A stretch of 64,000 bases of DNA from Lepidostoma basale (GCA_022606425.2 JAHDVF020000875.1:124001-188000), one strand, 5' to 3'. Shown: positions 31,108-41,714, counted from the stretch's first letter. Notes: generated by a model from the letters alone, not told the origin. Program-made: numbers and translations.

Positions 31108-31249
31108 TGTTGAACCATCTCTTATGCGTTTCTGGTAGTATACTATATATAATATATTATTTTACCTGTTCTCAATAGATGCCTTAAAAATAAATTTTGT
31201 AATGTCTGTTGATGAAATAAACTGATTTGATTTGATTTGATTTGATTTG

Positions 31250-31300
31250 AAAGACCTAAAAGATGGAAGGACAGCTAGGAGTCTACCTCATCGGAGTAAC
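31250..31300 (+). mobile_element. LINE-E fragment, right half
   Basis: 'AGACCTAAAAGATGGAAGGA' encodes RPKRWKD, joining onto 'ALHNQPHGT' left of the Jockey insertion to restore the LINE-E order seen at 20730-20860 ('RPGRPPKRWRESW'). Confidence 0.75.
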
Positions 31301-31321
31301 ACACACACACACACACACATA
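31301..31321. repeat. (CA)n microsatellite
   Basis: About nine CA units at the end of the LINE-E remnant. Confidence 0.95.
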
Positions 31322-31954
31322 AGTCTACAACAAAAAAGAAGAAGAAGGGAAAAAATAACACTGAACTTTAAATAAAAACGATGCAAAGCGCTCTCTTGTA
31401 GGTATATGTACTCGTATAATATCTGATGCAGTGTAGTTTGTCTAAGACTAATTTCAGCAAAAACAAAATTGATGTTACTAAGAAAAAAATCGGTTAAGAC
31501 AACAATGAATCGTTTTCCATGTTTTAAGAGTCAGCAAAAAAGATAAGAGGCGAGAACATAGTATAGATGGAATATCATCATCTGTAGATTGCAGGTGGAC
31601 GCGTATCTAAACAATAACACGAATGGCCCGAGATAAGTGGAAGATGCGCGGGAGAGCCGCGGCGCTAATTATTCCGAGACAGAAAAGAAAGCAGAAAAGA
31701 AATTATACAGAGCAATCAAACCATTACTCTTACGGCCAGTGCGATTCTATTATTATACTTCGGATAACATCTTCTGTTTGTTATTAATTGATTACAATTC
31801 ATCGTTACTGTCGCATAACCTATGAATGATAAGAGTTGAAGCAAATATTTTATTTAAACATTAAACGCTAGATGCAGATCAATGACATAATGCAAACATC
31901 CATTTTAACCACGAAGTGATTGCGTGCTACGAAAGCTATATTTTGAAGTCATGA
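31322..31954. other. Unique sequence without supported gene
   Basis: A small GC-richer patch at 31640-31690. No gene or known repeat. Confidence 0.45.
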
Positions 31955-32560
31955 AATTTAGAGCTTGCAGAAGGATGGAAATGAAGCTCGGAGCTTGCAG
32001 AAGAAGGATGAAAGCAGGATAAATACTGTAGAAAAGAGATCACTAATGATAGAATTCCGAACGATGAAATAAGGAAAGAGTGTATGGCAAATGACTGCGT
32101 CCTAAGTCAAATTTTAAAAAAATATCACTTAGATGGTGTGGACTTTTGAAACGAATGGATGGGAAAAGAATGGAATCAATTGTATCTCAATAGAGACGAA
32201 GATGCAAATTGGAAACAGAATATGGTTGATCGAGGTGTTTACAGGACTTATGACCTGTCATTGGTTGGGTTAAGCGCACGCTTTATGTAATACAACAGTC
32301 CCCATTCCACATTTTTTCTTATGACCACCATGTCTGACAATTTTTTGGAAGTTGTATATATGTTAATCTGTAAGACCACCCTTTAGATGGTAGATTTTGC
32401 AATCTACACACTAACGCCATGGAAAAGAATGATTAAAAAGTTTATACAAGCAGTGTAGAATAGAAAAAAATGCTGATGACGGCTGAAGAAAACATGACAT
32501 GACCAAATATATAGTCCATCCTCTCTGCCTACCCTTCCGGTAAACGGTTAATAAATTAGT
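31955..32560 (+). mobile_element. LINE-A degraded copy, split by Rep-D
   Basis: 'TTGCAGAAGAAGGATGAAAG', 'GGATAAATACTGTAGAAAAG' and 'GATGGGAAAAGAATG', resuming after Rep-D with 'ATTAAAAAGTTTATACAAGC' and the 3' end 'CCATCCTCTCTGCCTACCCT'. Many indels. Confidence 0.75.
32173..32420 (-). mobile_element. Rep-D copy with 11-bp target duplication
   Basis: A 248-bp insert flanked by GGAAAAGAATG (32162-32172 and 32421-32431), where removing the insert and one repeat restores the LINE-A reading. It starts 'GAATCAATTGTATCTCAATA' and stops at 'CTACACACTAACGCCAT'. Confidence 0.9.
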
Positions 32561-33101
32561 CATCCATTAAACAAAAATACTCGTGTGCTGAAGCATGTTT
32601 TCATAAATACTCGTATTGACAATTCAAACTAATAATAGTTGTGCTAACTACTGTACCTTCGTAAACCGAGGATTAAGGTCAAAAATCGGAGTTTTAATCG
32701 GATTAGCCTACAAAATCGTACGACCACACAGATCTTTGATATCGCTGGTACGTATACTCATTTCATTGAGCGATCGGGTGTCGGCTCTAACTGTAGTTCT
32801 CTGCACTAAAGTAATTCACTCGGAGTGCGATTGCAGAACCGAACTAACGCCGTGGAACGATCTGATAGCTTTGGTGTGGTGGCAGGCCGTCTTTGAGTTT
32901 ACTCTTCCACAAGACTTGACAGATAATAAGTCCAATTATTCTATTTTGTTCGGATTCAAAAAGCATTACAGCGCGCGGTAGTCTGTGACGGTCACAACTT
33001 GTGCTGGAACCTTAATGGTTGCAATATTAAATATTGCAATACTTAAATATATTTCACAGCAGGATATCGAGATTACATGTTATATTCGTAGAGTTATATT
33101 C
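32561..33101. other. Unique sequence; unrecognised ORF 32616-32981 (+)
   Basis: The 121-codon ORF has no motif I know and no clear splice or start context. It may be chance, or part of an exon in a less AT-rich stretch. Confidence 0.35.
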
Positions 33102-33330
33102 GTAACTAACTAATTGACCATCACACCGTCTCCCCAAAGGGCTAGGCAGTAAGGATGGACTGCCACACTTTTCTTTCCTGAAATATAATATTTCTCTCGC
33201 TTCCTCAACATTCAAACATCGTGTCATGCACACGCGTCGATTTCTCTGACTCCTCACGTGGCCGACATTCAATATTTGATTTATTTGATCGTGCCACGTT
33301 TTCCTCGGTCTTTCTCTATTTGAAGAGGCT
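33102..33330 (-). mobile_element. LINE-A 3' end
   Basis: 'AACTAACTAATTGACCATCA', 'CACCGTCTCCCCAAAGGGC', and coding relics of 'GHVRSQRNRRVCMTRCLNVE' up to 'CGTTTTCCTCGGTC'. Confidence 0.85.
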
Positions 33331-33376
33331 TATATCCAGCAGTGGAGAGATGGCTAAGGAGAAGAAGAAGAAGATT
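33331..33376 (+). mobile_element. 3'-terminal scrap of another LINE (GAA tail)
   Basis: 'GGCTTATATCCAGCAGTGGA' followed by a GAAGAAGAAG tail. This is the end typical of LINE-B-type elements ('CAGCAGTGGA', GAAGAA). Confidence 0.55.
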
Positions 33377-34555
33377 TTATATTATCTTTTGCTAGAATAT
33401 TGTCAGACTGCATACTCATTGTCTATGATAAAATATAAGTTCAGGCTTCGACAATATAATGTTATAAGCCGTCATTGAGTACAAACCCCATGATATATTA
33501 AAAAAATACATTCGAATTATTCTCATTTAGACTCAGAGGGCATAAAATATGTACCTAACAGGGTATTGTTTTTAAAATAATCAAAAATATAGATATGCCG
33601 ATAAAATATTAATGTTCTTGCAACAAGGCACCCGTGAATGGACCGGCTGTGAAGGAGAGATAGGCTTTATCTCAAGTGGTAGTCAGCGTCGGATGGGAAC
33701 TAATAATACATACACGAAAAGAAGAAGTATTTCCCTGAAGAAGAGACAGCCAGTTTCCGATCAGTATAAAGTAAAATATAATTGAAATCAAGTATAAACC
33801 AAGATACTACGTCATAGTCCATTTATGATCACAAAGATAATTCGTAGAAATGTTTACAATGGAACTTTCACGCCCAGAAATAATTATAATTCATTAATTT
33901 TTTTATGCTCTGACTGCTTCATTTTTGAGTTAAAAATCTCGTTCACTATACCACCTGATTATTGCTCGCGAATATACCGCTATTGAACGAAATCGCTGTG
34001 ATCCGATAACGGATTCTCTGCCGAACAACTTGTAGGATTGTTCAAAACTGGTCGAAGGGCTATTATTTACATATCACATGTGCACGAAGGAGATGGTGGA
34101 ACCATAATATAATACGTAAGATAGCCAACTGTAAAACATGCATTTTAGTTATTATCATCAACTCTTTGCTTTGTACCTTTTTATTTGGTGTATCTGACCG
34201 ATTTCCATACTACTCATGTCTACATCAGGGCGATCATTTAACAAACGGATTTTTTACTTCATTAAATAGTGATGTGATGAAAGAAGTGATGGAACAACTC
34301 TGAAGGCATAAATAGCTGTTTAAATTGAAAGCATTCTGAATTGGTAAAATAATTAGACTCTAAGTTGAATTTTATTTGAGATTTTATTTTTTTCCTTCCT
34401 GTAGACCTAGGTGGTCTGTTCTCCAGGGGGTTGTTCTTCCTGTGACCTCACAGAAATTCCCAGCTGTGCTTTCATATTTTAGAAGGCCCTCCTCGAGGAC
34501 GAGTCCCGTAAGGCTGATTATATGGTGGTATCCACTATTTGGACATTTATTTCTT
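33377..34555. other. AT-rich unique sequence
   Basis: No supported gene; short ORFs only. Confidence 0.45.
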
Positions 34556-34611
34556 CTTTTTTATATACTCGTACTTAGTAACACAACACTCATTTATTAA
34601 AAAAATAAATT

Positions 34612-34657
34612 AAAAATCAGACATTTTTCGGACCTTTAAGCCCTTCATCAGTGATAT
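34612..34657 (-). ncRNA. Hammerhead-like motif, Pal-5 left arm
   Basis: Minus strand: ATATCA, CTGATGA (exact core), A, stem II GGGC/GTCC (with one G-U), GAAA, AATGT (one change from ACATGT), C, TGAT pairing with ATCA. Confidence 0.55.
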
Positions 34658-34903
34658 ACAGGTACATGTACAATAAGATAAATATTTTATAAATATAAAA
34701 ATATTTAAAAAAAATGTTTATGAATGTGATCAGTTTTGACAGATATGAAATGAATTATTTTAGAACGTTTATGCTTTTGTTATAATAATAAGTGTGAAGA
34801 AATTTAACCATTAAAATAATTAAATTTTATAAATTAAAAAAGCAATTAAAAATAAAGAAAATATTATAATAATCAAATAAGTTTTACGTCAATTCCAATC
34901 TTT

Positions 34904-34945
34904 GATCACCGATGAAGGGCTTAAAGGTCCGAAACATGTCTGATT
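34904..34945 (+). ncRNA. Hammerhead-like motif, Pal-5 right arm
   Basis: ATCA (34905-34908) pairs with TGAT (34941-34944). Core CCGATGA has one mismatch. Stem II GGGC/GTCC, GAAA at 34931, ACATGT at 34934-34939, C34940. Confidence 0.55.
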
Positions 34946-35009
34946 TTTAATTATATTATTTTTAAATAAATGAGTATTGTGTTACAAAGTACTCGTATAT
35001 AAAAAAGAA

Positions 35010-36359
35010 ACATTGAAAATAGCACAAAGTTATGGCGAATGTATAAAACAAATCATTTATTTATTTAATTTATTAAGGAAAAAATCAATTGCAGATCGTT
35101 TGCAATTATGTATGAATGACATGACCATGCCAGTCCCTTCTTCGCTGTCTACTCCATCTTATAATATATTTAATCTCGCATATCTCTCTTATTCTCGTGT
35201 TATATTCGTGATCAAATATATCTATACCATCCTAACTTAAGATTTTAGTTTAAATTAAACCATATTATGTTCTTGGCTGTTACATTTTTGTCAAAATATA
35301 CACTAATTATCATTTCAAATGAATTGTAAGAATACTCGTACATATGTGTTGACTTACGAGTATGTTATTGTTTATGCATTGAAATCACTACCATAGAGTA
35401 ACGGATAGTTTCGAAACCGGCCGACAGATGTTCTATGATTAATGTAAAGTGGTAATGTGAACAATAAATTTAAATCTTCGAATGGAAAATCGTTTTGGGG
35501 AGAAAACACTTGAAAACAGCAGAACTAATCCGCGTAATAGTCATAAATCAAAACAGGCGCAAATGTAATCGATAGAGATCTCTTAAATGACAAGATTATT
35601 CAAAAGAGAAATGTGAATGTCTACAACAGACATACTAAATGACGTCTAGCTAATTGATAAATGGATGCAGCTCAGCTGTAACCAGAGGCGTAAGTGGTCG
35701 TGTGTGCTTTGATTCAAATTGGTTCCCCCACAAACAAATTTGCTTTCATTATCATTAATGTCTAAAGTTCGTGGTTATAAAATTGTTATAATCGTCACAA
35801 GTATGAGTGCGCAGATTATAGAAAAAGAAAGTCTTCAAATTAAAATTGGCAACTTGCAACATCGACAATCTCTCACTCAATACAGCGCACTCGTTAGTAA
35901 GGAAACAACTGCTATCTCGTTCAAACAAAATAAAGCTAGAGAGGCCATTCAACTGGCAGGACACGCAATGATGAATGTCTCTTCGTACTCTTCGCCCATC
36001 GAATGTTCGACGTCTGTTCTTTCGCAATCTACTTAAATGCTACCATTTTTAATACTAAGTATAACACATCGAAACATAAAAAATATATTCAACCGTTTAT
36101 ACATATTTTTTGGTCAAAGATACAGGGAGAAACTTAATTGCATTAGCGATCAGATTTATTTTAGAAACTCTCACTAGAATACAAGACGAATAACAATGAT
36201 ATACTCGTAACATTATTTATCTATTTTAATATCACAAAGATATACGCGTAGATTGTCACGGCTAGTGGAGTTATACTCGGTGGGATCTTGGGTATACCGT
36301 GACTCGAGCTATCCTCTACGATCGATGTTTCGCTTACCCATCACACACATCAACTACCA
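35010..36359. other. Unique sequence; unrecognised ORFs
   Basis: The ORF at 35719-36036 (+, 105 codons) and its antisense shadow are not recognisable. No repeats assigned. Confidence 0.4.
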
Positions 36360-36960
36360 TGAAGATGTAGTTTGAAACGATTTCCAAAACGTAAATTAAA
36401 TATATCAAAAGAATCTCTTCTTTCCCTTTGCCATTTCCCTTCATCTGGGGTTGGCCCTCTTACGAAAACGCCAAACTTTTCTATTTTGACTCATCTCCAC
36501 TGTCAGGTTCTCGCGTTGGAGCTCTTTTTCCATGTTGCCATTGGGCGACCTCTTCTTCTTGGTTTTGTGGGAATGCTGAGGGCTTTTTGGACAATGTGTT
36601 CGCTGTCTCTTCGCATCACATGACCGTACCACCGGAGTCCAGATTCTCTGAATTTTTCCGTTATTGGGGCAACCTTAAAGCTACCCCTCACGTATTCGTT
36701 CCTTACGTGGTCCAGCCTTGAGACGCCTCCGGCCCACCTCAACATTTTCATCTCGGCAGCGTGGACTCGATGTTCGTGGACTTTTTTGTTGGTCCAGCAC
36801 TCTGCTCCATACAGCATGGCGGGCCTCACTGCAGTCTTGTAGACTCTGCCCTTGGTCCTGATAGGAATTTTTTGATCACACAGGACACCAGATAGAGATC
36901 TCCACTTGAGCCAGGCGGTGTTTGTCCTGTGTTTGACATCAGTGTCTACGTTTCTATCAT
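36360..36960 (-). mobile_element. LINE-F C-terminal fragment
   Basis: Minus strand: 'TDVKHRTNTAW' upstream, 'MLYGAECWTNKKVHEHRVH', 'AAEMKMLRWAGGVSRLDHVR', 'GSFKVAPITEKFRESGLRWY', 'RRRGRPMATWKK'. Beyond the RT catalytic region. The ORF (36829-36503) is closed by a stop near its end. Confidence 0.85.
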
Positions 36961-36969
36961 AGTATAGTT

Positions 36970-37092
36970 TATTCTTTAATAATTAATACGAATCAATATG
37001 TTTTGCTAAGGCTTTATTATAGCGAAACAAATCATTCCCATAAAATACAATAAAACTTCTGGAAAATATACGTTTTCATCCGTTTTCATTAA
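36970..37092. mobile_element. Pal-1 internally deleted copy
   Basis: 'AATTAATACGAATCAATATG', 'TTTTGCTAAGGCTTTATTAT', 'GCGAAACAAATCATTCCCAT' and 'CTTCTGGAAAATATACGTTT'. Confidence 0.7.
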
Positions 37093-37480
37093 TGATCCTT
37101 TCATTATTTTGTTCATAACAACATCATTCGCACCGCATTCACTTCTTATATTTTCATTCGACACTTTATCATACACGTAGTATTACAAATTCGTCTTAGA
37201 GATCTCATTTCTGCTGCATTTATTCTACTTTCATCCTTCTTTTGGCAGTTCCATGCTTCACTTCCATACACAAGGGTCGGTACAAGAACACCATTATGCA
37301 CTGCCATTTTAGCTTTTTTGGATAGGTTTTTGTTTGCGATGACAATTATAAGAGAACCATTCACTTTGTTACCTGCCCCAACCCTTCTTTCAATGTCCCT
37401 ACTCGCCCATCTTTTGTAAACATATTACCCAAATACACGAACTCATTTACTTGGTCTAAATTATCACCAAATTTTATAAA
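37093..37480 (-). mobile_element. LINE-A internal fragment
   Basis: Minus strand encodes 'LDQVNEFVYLGNMFTKDGRV', 'NKNLSKKAKMAVHNGVLVPT' and 'LVYGSEAWNCQKKDESRIN', with small frameshifts. Neither RT core nor 3' tail is present. Confidence 0.85.
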
Positions 37481-37935
37481 ATAAAACATGTCAAATTCAA
37501 TTCTTTGAACTTTCGAAATATGTAGTAGTCGTAAATCAGGCGAAAGAAAAGGCAGAACAGATTGAATATTAAATCCGCGGATGCACGCACCTTCGCAATG
37601 CACATGTCCTTATAAGGAGGCGGGAATCGTGCGATAAGTGACGTAGGCCATACAAAAGGACTACTGCATACACATAAATTATCGTGTCCCGTGGGCGGGT
37701 GCGGGCGCGGGGGGAGGCGGGGGGAGGCGGGAGTCCCAATAACCTTCTTACTGTGCCGTGGAGCCGCAGCCGGTGGGCGACGGCCGGTGGGTGCCAGAAA
37801 CCTCTGGAACACTGGAAGGAAGGTGACGTAGCCCCGATATCAAAACACGACAACAAATAATGTATCAACCATAACAAAATCAATTTTGAAAGAACATGGA
37901 ATTGAATCCATTCGAATAAAAAAGAAAATGAAACA
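37481..37935. other. Unique sequence with GC-rich island
   Basis: 37600-37820 is GC-rich ('GGGCGGGTGCGGGCGCGGGG'). Overlapping ORFs on the minus strand (37569-37883, 37474-37812) lack recognisable motifs. Confidence 0.35.
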
Positions 37936-37947
37936 CCCTTTCACTTA

Positions 37948-38493
37948 AGGATTAATGGTATCTCAGTAGAGACGAAGATATCAAGAATATCAAGATGGCC
38001 GCAACCCTCAAGTGGCGATGGGCGGGACATGTCGCTCGCGATCCAGAAGAAAAGTGGACAAGGCGACTGCTGTGCTGGTGGCCAAGGACGGCAAAACGTG
38101 GAGTTGGGCGCCCACAGTTGCGTTGGCGCGACGATATCCGGAGAAGTGCGGGAAGTGCCTGGATGCGAATCGCTCAGGACAGAAGAGAATCGAAAATGCG
38201 AGAGGAGGCCTACGTCCAGGAGTGGACGGTCAATACAGGCTGAAGAAGAAGAGATGAAGATGTAACTTGTTTTTTGGAAACAGAATATGGTGGTCGAGGC
38301 GTTTACAGGACTTATGACCTGTCATTGGTTGGGTTAAGCGATCGCTTTATGTAATACAACACTCCCCATTCCGCACTTCTTACGACCACCACGTCTGACA
38401 ATTATTTTTGAAATATGTATATATGCTACTATGTTGAGGAACATTTCACATATTTTAGTTCAATCTACACTAGCGCCATCTATTAAGATTAGA
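37948..38493 (-). mobile_element. Rep-D copy inserted in the end of Pal-2, itself carrying LINE-B
   Basis: Flanked by CCCTTTCACTTA (37936-37947) and CCTTTTCACTTA (38494-38505), a 12-bp duplication with one mismatch, inside the terminal repeat of Pal-2. Starts 'AGGATTAATGGTATCTCAGT', resumes after LINE-B with 'GATGTAACTTG', ends 'GCGCCATCTATTAAGATTAG'. Confidence 0.8.
37981..38255 (+). mobile_element. LINE-B 3' fragment nested in Rep-D
   Basis: Encodes 'AATLKWRWAGHVARDPEEKW', 'RGVGRPQLRWRDDIRRSAGS', 'REEAYVQEWTVNTG', ending in a GAAGAAGAAG tail. It breaks the Rep-D sequence ACGAAGATGTAA, with GAAGAT on both sides (37974-37979, 38256-38261) as a possible short duplication. The 82-codon frame is open. 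Confidence 0.85.
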
Positions 38494-38529
38494 CCTTTTC
38501 ACTTAGTATAAACCAATTTATTTAAGTAA

Positions 38530-38576
38530 GTAGCGCCAACCGGTTTCACTCTATACCAGCTTCCCCAGGGCTATAC
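38530..38576 (-). ncRNA. Hammerhead-like motif, Pal-2 copy 2 left arm
   Basis: Minus strand: GTATAGCC pairs at 6 of 8 positions with GGCGCTAC; core CTGGGGA (one mismatch); GTGAAA; ACCGGT; T. Stem II is weak. Confidence 0.45.
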
Positions 38577-38594
38577 ACAAACTGATGTGTTTGT

Positions 38595-38642
38595 GTATAG
38601 TTCTGAGGAAGCTGGCTACAGAGTGAAACCGGTTGGCGCTAC
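38595..38642 (+). ncRNA. Hammerhead-like motif, Pal-2 copy 2 right arm
   Basis: Core CTGAGGA (38603-38609) fits CUGANGA. GAAA at 38625-38628, ACCGGT, then T and GGCGCTAC (38635-38642), which pairs with GTATAGTT (38595-38602) apart from a two-base internal loop. Stem II is not convincing. Confidence 0.45.
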
Positions 38643-38739
38643 TTACTCAAATAAAATGGTTTATACTAAGTGAAAAGGCGTTTAATTTATTTTTTTAATA
38701 TGTAAAACTACCAAGTAATGGCTTCGTATCATAGTTTAA

Positions 38740-39215
38740 CATTCGTATTAATTAATACGAATGAAAACGTCTGTTTTATTATATTTTGTCGGAATGATAC
38801 GTTTTGCCTTGCTACGGCTTTATCAAAACTGTCAAACAAAACAACACAGAGGTCGGCAAACAGCGGTTCGCGAGCCACACGAGACTCTTTAGAGTTCGGC
38901 TTTTACATGAAGAGCATGTTTAAAATACATTTTTTAAATTTACAAAAGTATTTGAAAATGAAATTTAAAGTATTTGAGAACCTAGAATCATGCATGAAAT
39001 TAATAATCACTATTAAAAAAACAGAGTTTTTTATTGACTTCAAAAACAGGGTTCTTGTAAAGAAATTTGGCTCTTAAAATAAATAAAAATGGTTGTTTGC
39101 CGAGTTTGCCGACCACTGCCCTAACACATTTGATAATGCCCTAGCAAGGCGAATCGTGTAATGCACATAAAATGAAATGAAATTTCTAGAAAATATGTGT
39201 TTTTAATCGTATTAA
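38740..39215. mobile_element. Pal-1 palindrome split by a hAT-like element
   Basis: Left arm 'TTAATACGAATGAAAACGTC' and 'GCCTTGCTACGGCTTTATCA'; right arm 'GATAATGCCCTAGCAAGGCG' and 'CTAGAAAATATGTGTTTTTA' after the insert. Confidence 0.8.
38847..39118. mobile_element. hAT-like non-autonomous element
   Basis: 272 bp with terminal inverted repeats CAGAGGTCGGCAAAC and GTTTGCCGACCACTG, the CAG...CTG ends usual for hAT transposons. It includes 'CGGTTCGCGAGCCACACGAG'. The flanks (AAACAACA / CCCTAACA) are only a partial match for an 8-bp duplication. No transposase. Confidence 0.75.
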
Positions 39216-39218
39216 TTG

Positions 39219-40044
39219 TTTAATATGGATTTTTGCATCTTTGTTCAAGAAACAATAAATGTACAGGGTTATTGGTTTGAACCTATTCCTTCTAGGAAGT
39301 TGGAGACGTAAGATGAATTATGTCACGTATAGGTATGTCACAAAACAAAATTGAACCATATGTGATTTAAAATAAATTAGAGTTTTTTTTTCAATTTAAC
39401 GAGGTTAGGTGTTTTAAAAATTAAGAAAATAGAAACTATTTGTTGTAATCAAAATTTAATACGACATAACAGGGATTCATTATCAACACAAAAAATAGAA
39501 CATTCTGCCCACATTAGGAAAACTGAAAAATCAAACATTTTAATTATTTTAATTGTTGAATTCTAAAAGAAAGTTTTTTTATATAAAAAAATCATTTATT
39601 AATTTGGCATGCAGATTATTTTAAAAAAATCGACGTTTTTTAAGCTTTCAAGGGAATAGGTTTAATAACCAATAACCTACTATACACATAGGTTACAGCC
39701 CTGGTACGAAAATGAAGCTGTTTTGTGAGTTTTAAATATATTTGCAGATTCAATGTGTCGGTGTGAAGGATCTGAATTCTTCGAGATGAAGTAATATATT
39801 TGGCTCGCGCTGTCTCCGTCCTTCCTCGTCATTATGGCGTGTAATCGTTTGGTATTGTAGATATCTGGCGCGGGAGTATATCCGACCAGGAATTCCGAGG
39901 CATTAGTCAGACAAAGGACGGAGTGCATTCTTTGGCTCACGGCTTATTCGGAGTACATCGGATGTTTAACAAAAAACAATATTGGATCTGATACACATAG
40001 AAAAAATACATTTTTTAAGATGTTCCAGCACTCTTGAAAAACTA
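39219..40044. other. AT-rich unique sequence
   Basis: A less AT-rich part at 39750-39950 holds an unrecognised minus-strand ORF (39940-39680). No repeat assigned. Confidence 0.4.
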
Positions 40045-40740
40045 TTATAAACTAACTAACTAACCAAACACGCTGTTTCGAAGATGGTCAGCCATACTGC
40101 TCCGTCCTGACATACCTCTGGAGATTCCTCTACTTATTTACAACATGCACGCTCGTTGATTTATCCGACTATCCTGATAGATATCTCCGACAGCCACAGC
40201 ACAGATTGTTTTACCTACCGGCCGCCAGAACCAATCTGCCTCTGGTGACACCGGTGGGAAGAGCAATTAGTCTGCTGAACGCGGTCTCCTTGGAGATCGA
40301 CGTCTTTCATATTAGTGAAGGTACGTTCAGGAGACAAATACTCTTGACTTTAGAAAATATCTTGTCTTCCTATTGTCGAACCATCTCTAATGCGTTCCTG
40401 ATTGTATTTTTATAATATTTTACCCGTACTCAATAGATGCCTTAAACATTTTGCGGTTTGTAATGTTTTTTGAGTTATTATTCTGATTTGATTTGATTTG
40501 ATTTGACTTCGATTGTGGCCGCCTTTCAGTATTTTTAGTCTTCGACGGCTTCTCTTTCTACTCACAATGCTTATATACAATATTTTTAATATCCATTCAT
40601 TCCGTATGTCCAAACCATTTCAGGGATCCTTTTTTAATTTTATTTCTTACTTCTACGGAATTACTACATTCATCCATCTTTTGCCAGCTCCAAGCTTCGC
40701 TTCCATACATAAGTGTGAAACTGTTATATGCTAATATAAT
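40045..40740 (-). mobile_element. LINE-A copy split by a Jockey fragment
   Basis: 'AACTAACTAACCAAACACGC' and 'CATGCACGCTCGTTGATTTA' to the left; 'TCGATTGTGGCCGCCTTTCA', 'TCCGTATGTCCAAACCATTT' and 'CAGCTCCAAGCTTCGCTTCC' to the right. Order matches the uninterrupted copy at 10745-11345. Confidence 0.8.
40171..40508 (+). mobile_element. Jockey C-terminal fragment nested in LINE-A
   Basis: Encodes 'RYLRQPQHRLFYLPAARTNL', 'PLVTPVGRAISLLNAVSLEI' and 'STF/GTFRRQILLTLENILSS', nearly the same as 30915-31107, and ends in a TTTGA-repeat tail (40485-40508). GACT is found on both sides (before 40171 and after the tail). The close match to the long copy points to recent activity. Confidence 0.9.
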
Positions 40741-41299
40741 GATATGTACCTTCCTAATACATGCAATGATTATGTTCTTAAGATAGCGGTTAGGTTAGGT
40801 TAGGTTGGGCCAGTCGCAACCGCACTAACCATAGCGAATCATCACAATATTCCGATCTGCAGACACTGCCAGTAATGTTCATTTAGAATGTAACACTCCA
40901 TCACATGACTTGCGATACATTCTACTAAATTGTGTGACATATACCTATTCACACTGTAATATGTCACAATACAAACAGGGACTCATTACTAATTATAGAA
41001 CATCGAACAAGTAAATAAATATTCGCATGGGTTCAAAGGTCTCCATGTGCAGGGTAGAGGTGCAAACTTAGCTCCCGATACGCAGGACATTGGTTTTATC
41101 AAAAAAGACCCTCATAAAAAGAGGCACCATCTCTTTTAATTTATACAATTATTTTACGACGTGTAGTTTTCAAAATAAAAAAAATTATGTCCGTTTAATA
41201 GTTGATATTTTTGAAAATAGTGCTTTTTTATTTATTAAATTGAGATGGTCGACATACTTTGCCTTGCTAGGGCAATAAAAAAAATATGGTAAAACCAAA
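40741..41299. other. Unique sequence
   Basis: Contains three TTAGG units near 40789-40805 (see rejected list). No gene or dispersed repeat assigned. Confidence 0.45.
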
Positions 41300-41495
41300 G
41301 TAAATCTTTAATAATTAAAACGAACGAAACGTCTGTTTTATACAAGTTTTATTACAGTTTTTGAGAATGATATGGTTCAATTATCTGATGTTTGATAATG
41401 CCTTAGAAAAGCGAAACTCAGCATTCCCATAAACTATAATTAAACTTGTATAAAACAGACGTTTTCATTCGTATTCCTTATTTAATATGGACTTT
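41300..41495. mobile_element. Pal-1 full palindrome
   Basis: Arms 'AACGTCTGTTTTATACAAGT' and 'ACTTGTATAAAACAGACGTT' mirror each other; centre 'TTATCTGATGTTTGATAATG', then 'CCTTAGAAAAGCGAAAC'. The ATGT after GAAAC is changed to TCAG here. Confidence 0.9.
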
Positions 41496-41714
41496 TTCAT
41501 CGTTGTTCAAGAACCAATAAATAAATATATAATATCCGTAATACTTTTCTTAATACGATGAAGAAGCGATTTTTAGTATACACATTTTTATTAATTAAAA
41601 TGTCTTTTTTTTAAATATAATAATTGATTTTAGTATTCACCGAAATAATTAGCTTGTTGTGCATTTTGGTACCAACAGTATCAATTATCAAAATTACACA
41701 TTTAATCGTTTAAC
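41496..41714. other. AT-rich spacer
   Basis: Nothing recognised. Confidence 0.4.

Larger units (their letters stand above)
27520..31249 (+). mobile_element. Jockey/CR1-type non-LTR retrotransposon, nearly complete
   Basis: About 3.7 kb lying between two halves of one LINE-E copy. It holds the end of ORF1, all of ORF2 (endonuclease, RT, C-terminal region) with one frameshift, a 3' UTR of about 120 bp and a TTTGA-repeat tail (31226-31249) after AAATAAACTG. The 5' end probably falls within ORF1, since ORF1 opens directly from the LINE-E flank. The left and right limits are placed by the LINE-E reading frame; I could not see a clear target duplication. Fragments with the same C-terminus lie at 25670, 40171 and 50456. 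Confidence 0.9.
34556..35009. mobile_element. Pal-5 palindromic element
   Basis: Outer arms 'TACTCGTACTTAGTAACACA' and 'GTTACAAAGTACTCGTATAT' and inner arms 'GGACCTTTAAGCCCTTCATC' and 'GATGAAGGGCTTAAAGGTCC' are mirrored around some 230 bp of AT-rich centre. Organisation as in Pal-3. Confidence 0.9.
38494..38690. mobile_element. Pal-2 palindromic element, copy 2
   Basis: 'CTTTTCACTTAGTATAAACC' and 'GGTTTATACTAAGTGAAAAG' are the ends; 'AGTAGCGCCAACCGGTTTCA' is mirrored by 'TGAAACCGGTTGGCGCTACT'. Same family as 6503-6664. Confidence 0.9.

Noticed and set aside
32616..32981. 121-codon ORF as a gene
   Set aside because: No recognisable motif, start context or splice signals; reported only as unrecognised.
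35719..36036. 105-codon ORF as a gene
   Set aside because: Has an equally long antisense partner and no motif; chance is the simpler reading.
40787..40806. TTAGG repeats as telomeric sequence
   Set aside because: Only about three units, with no array and no telomere-specific retrotransposon nearby.
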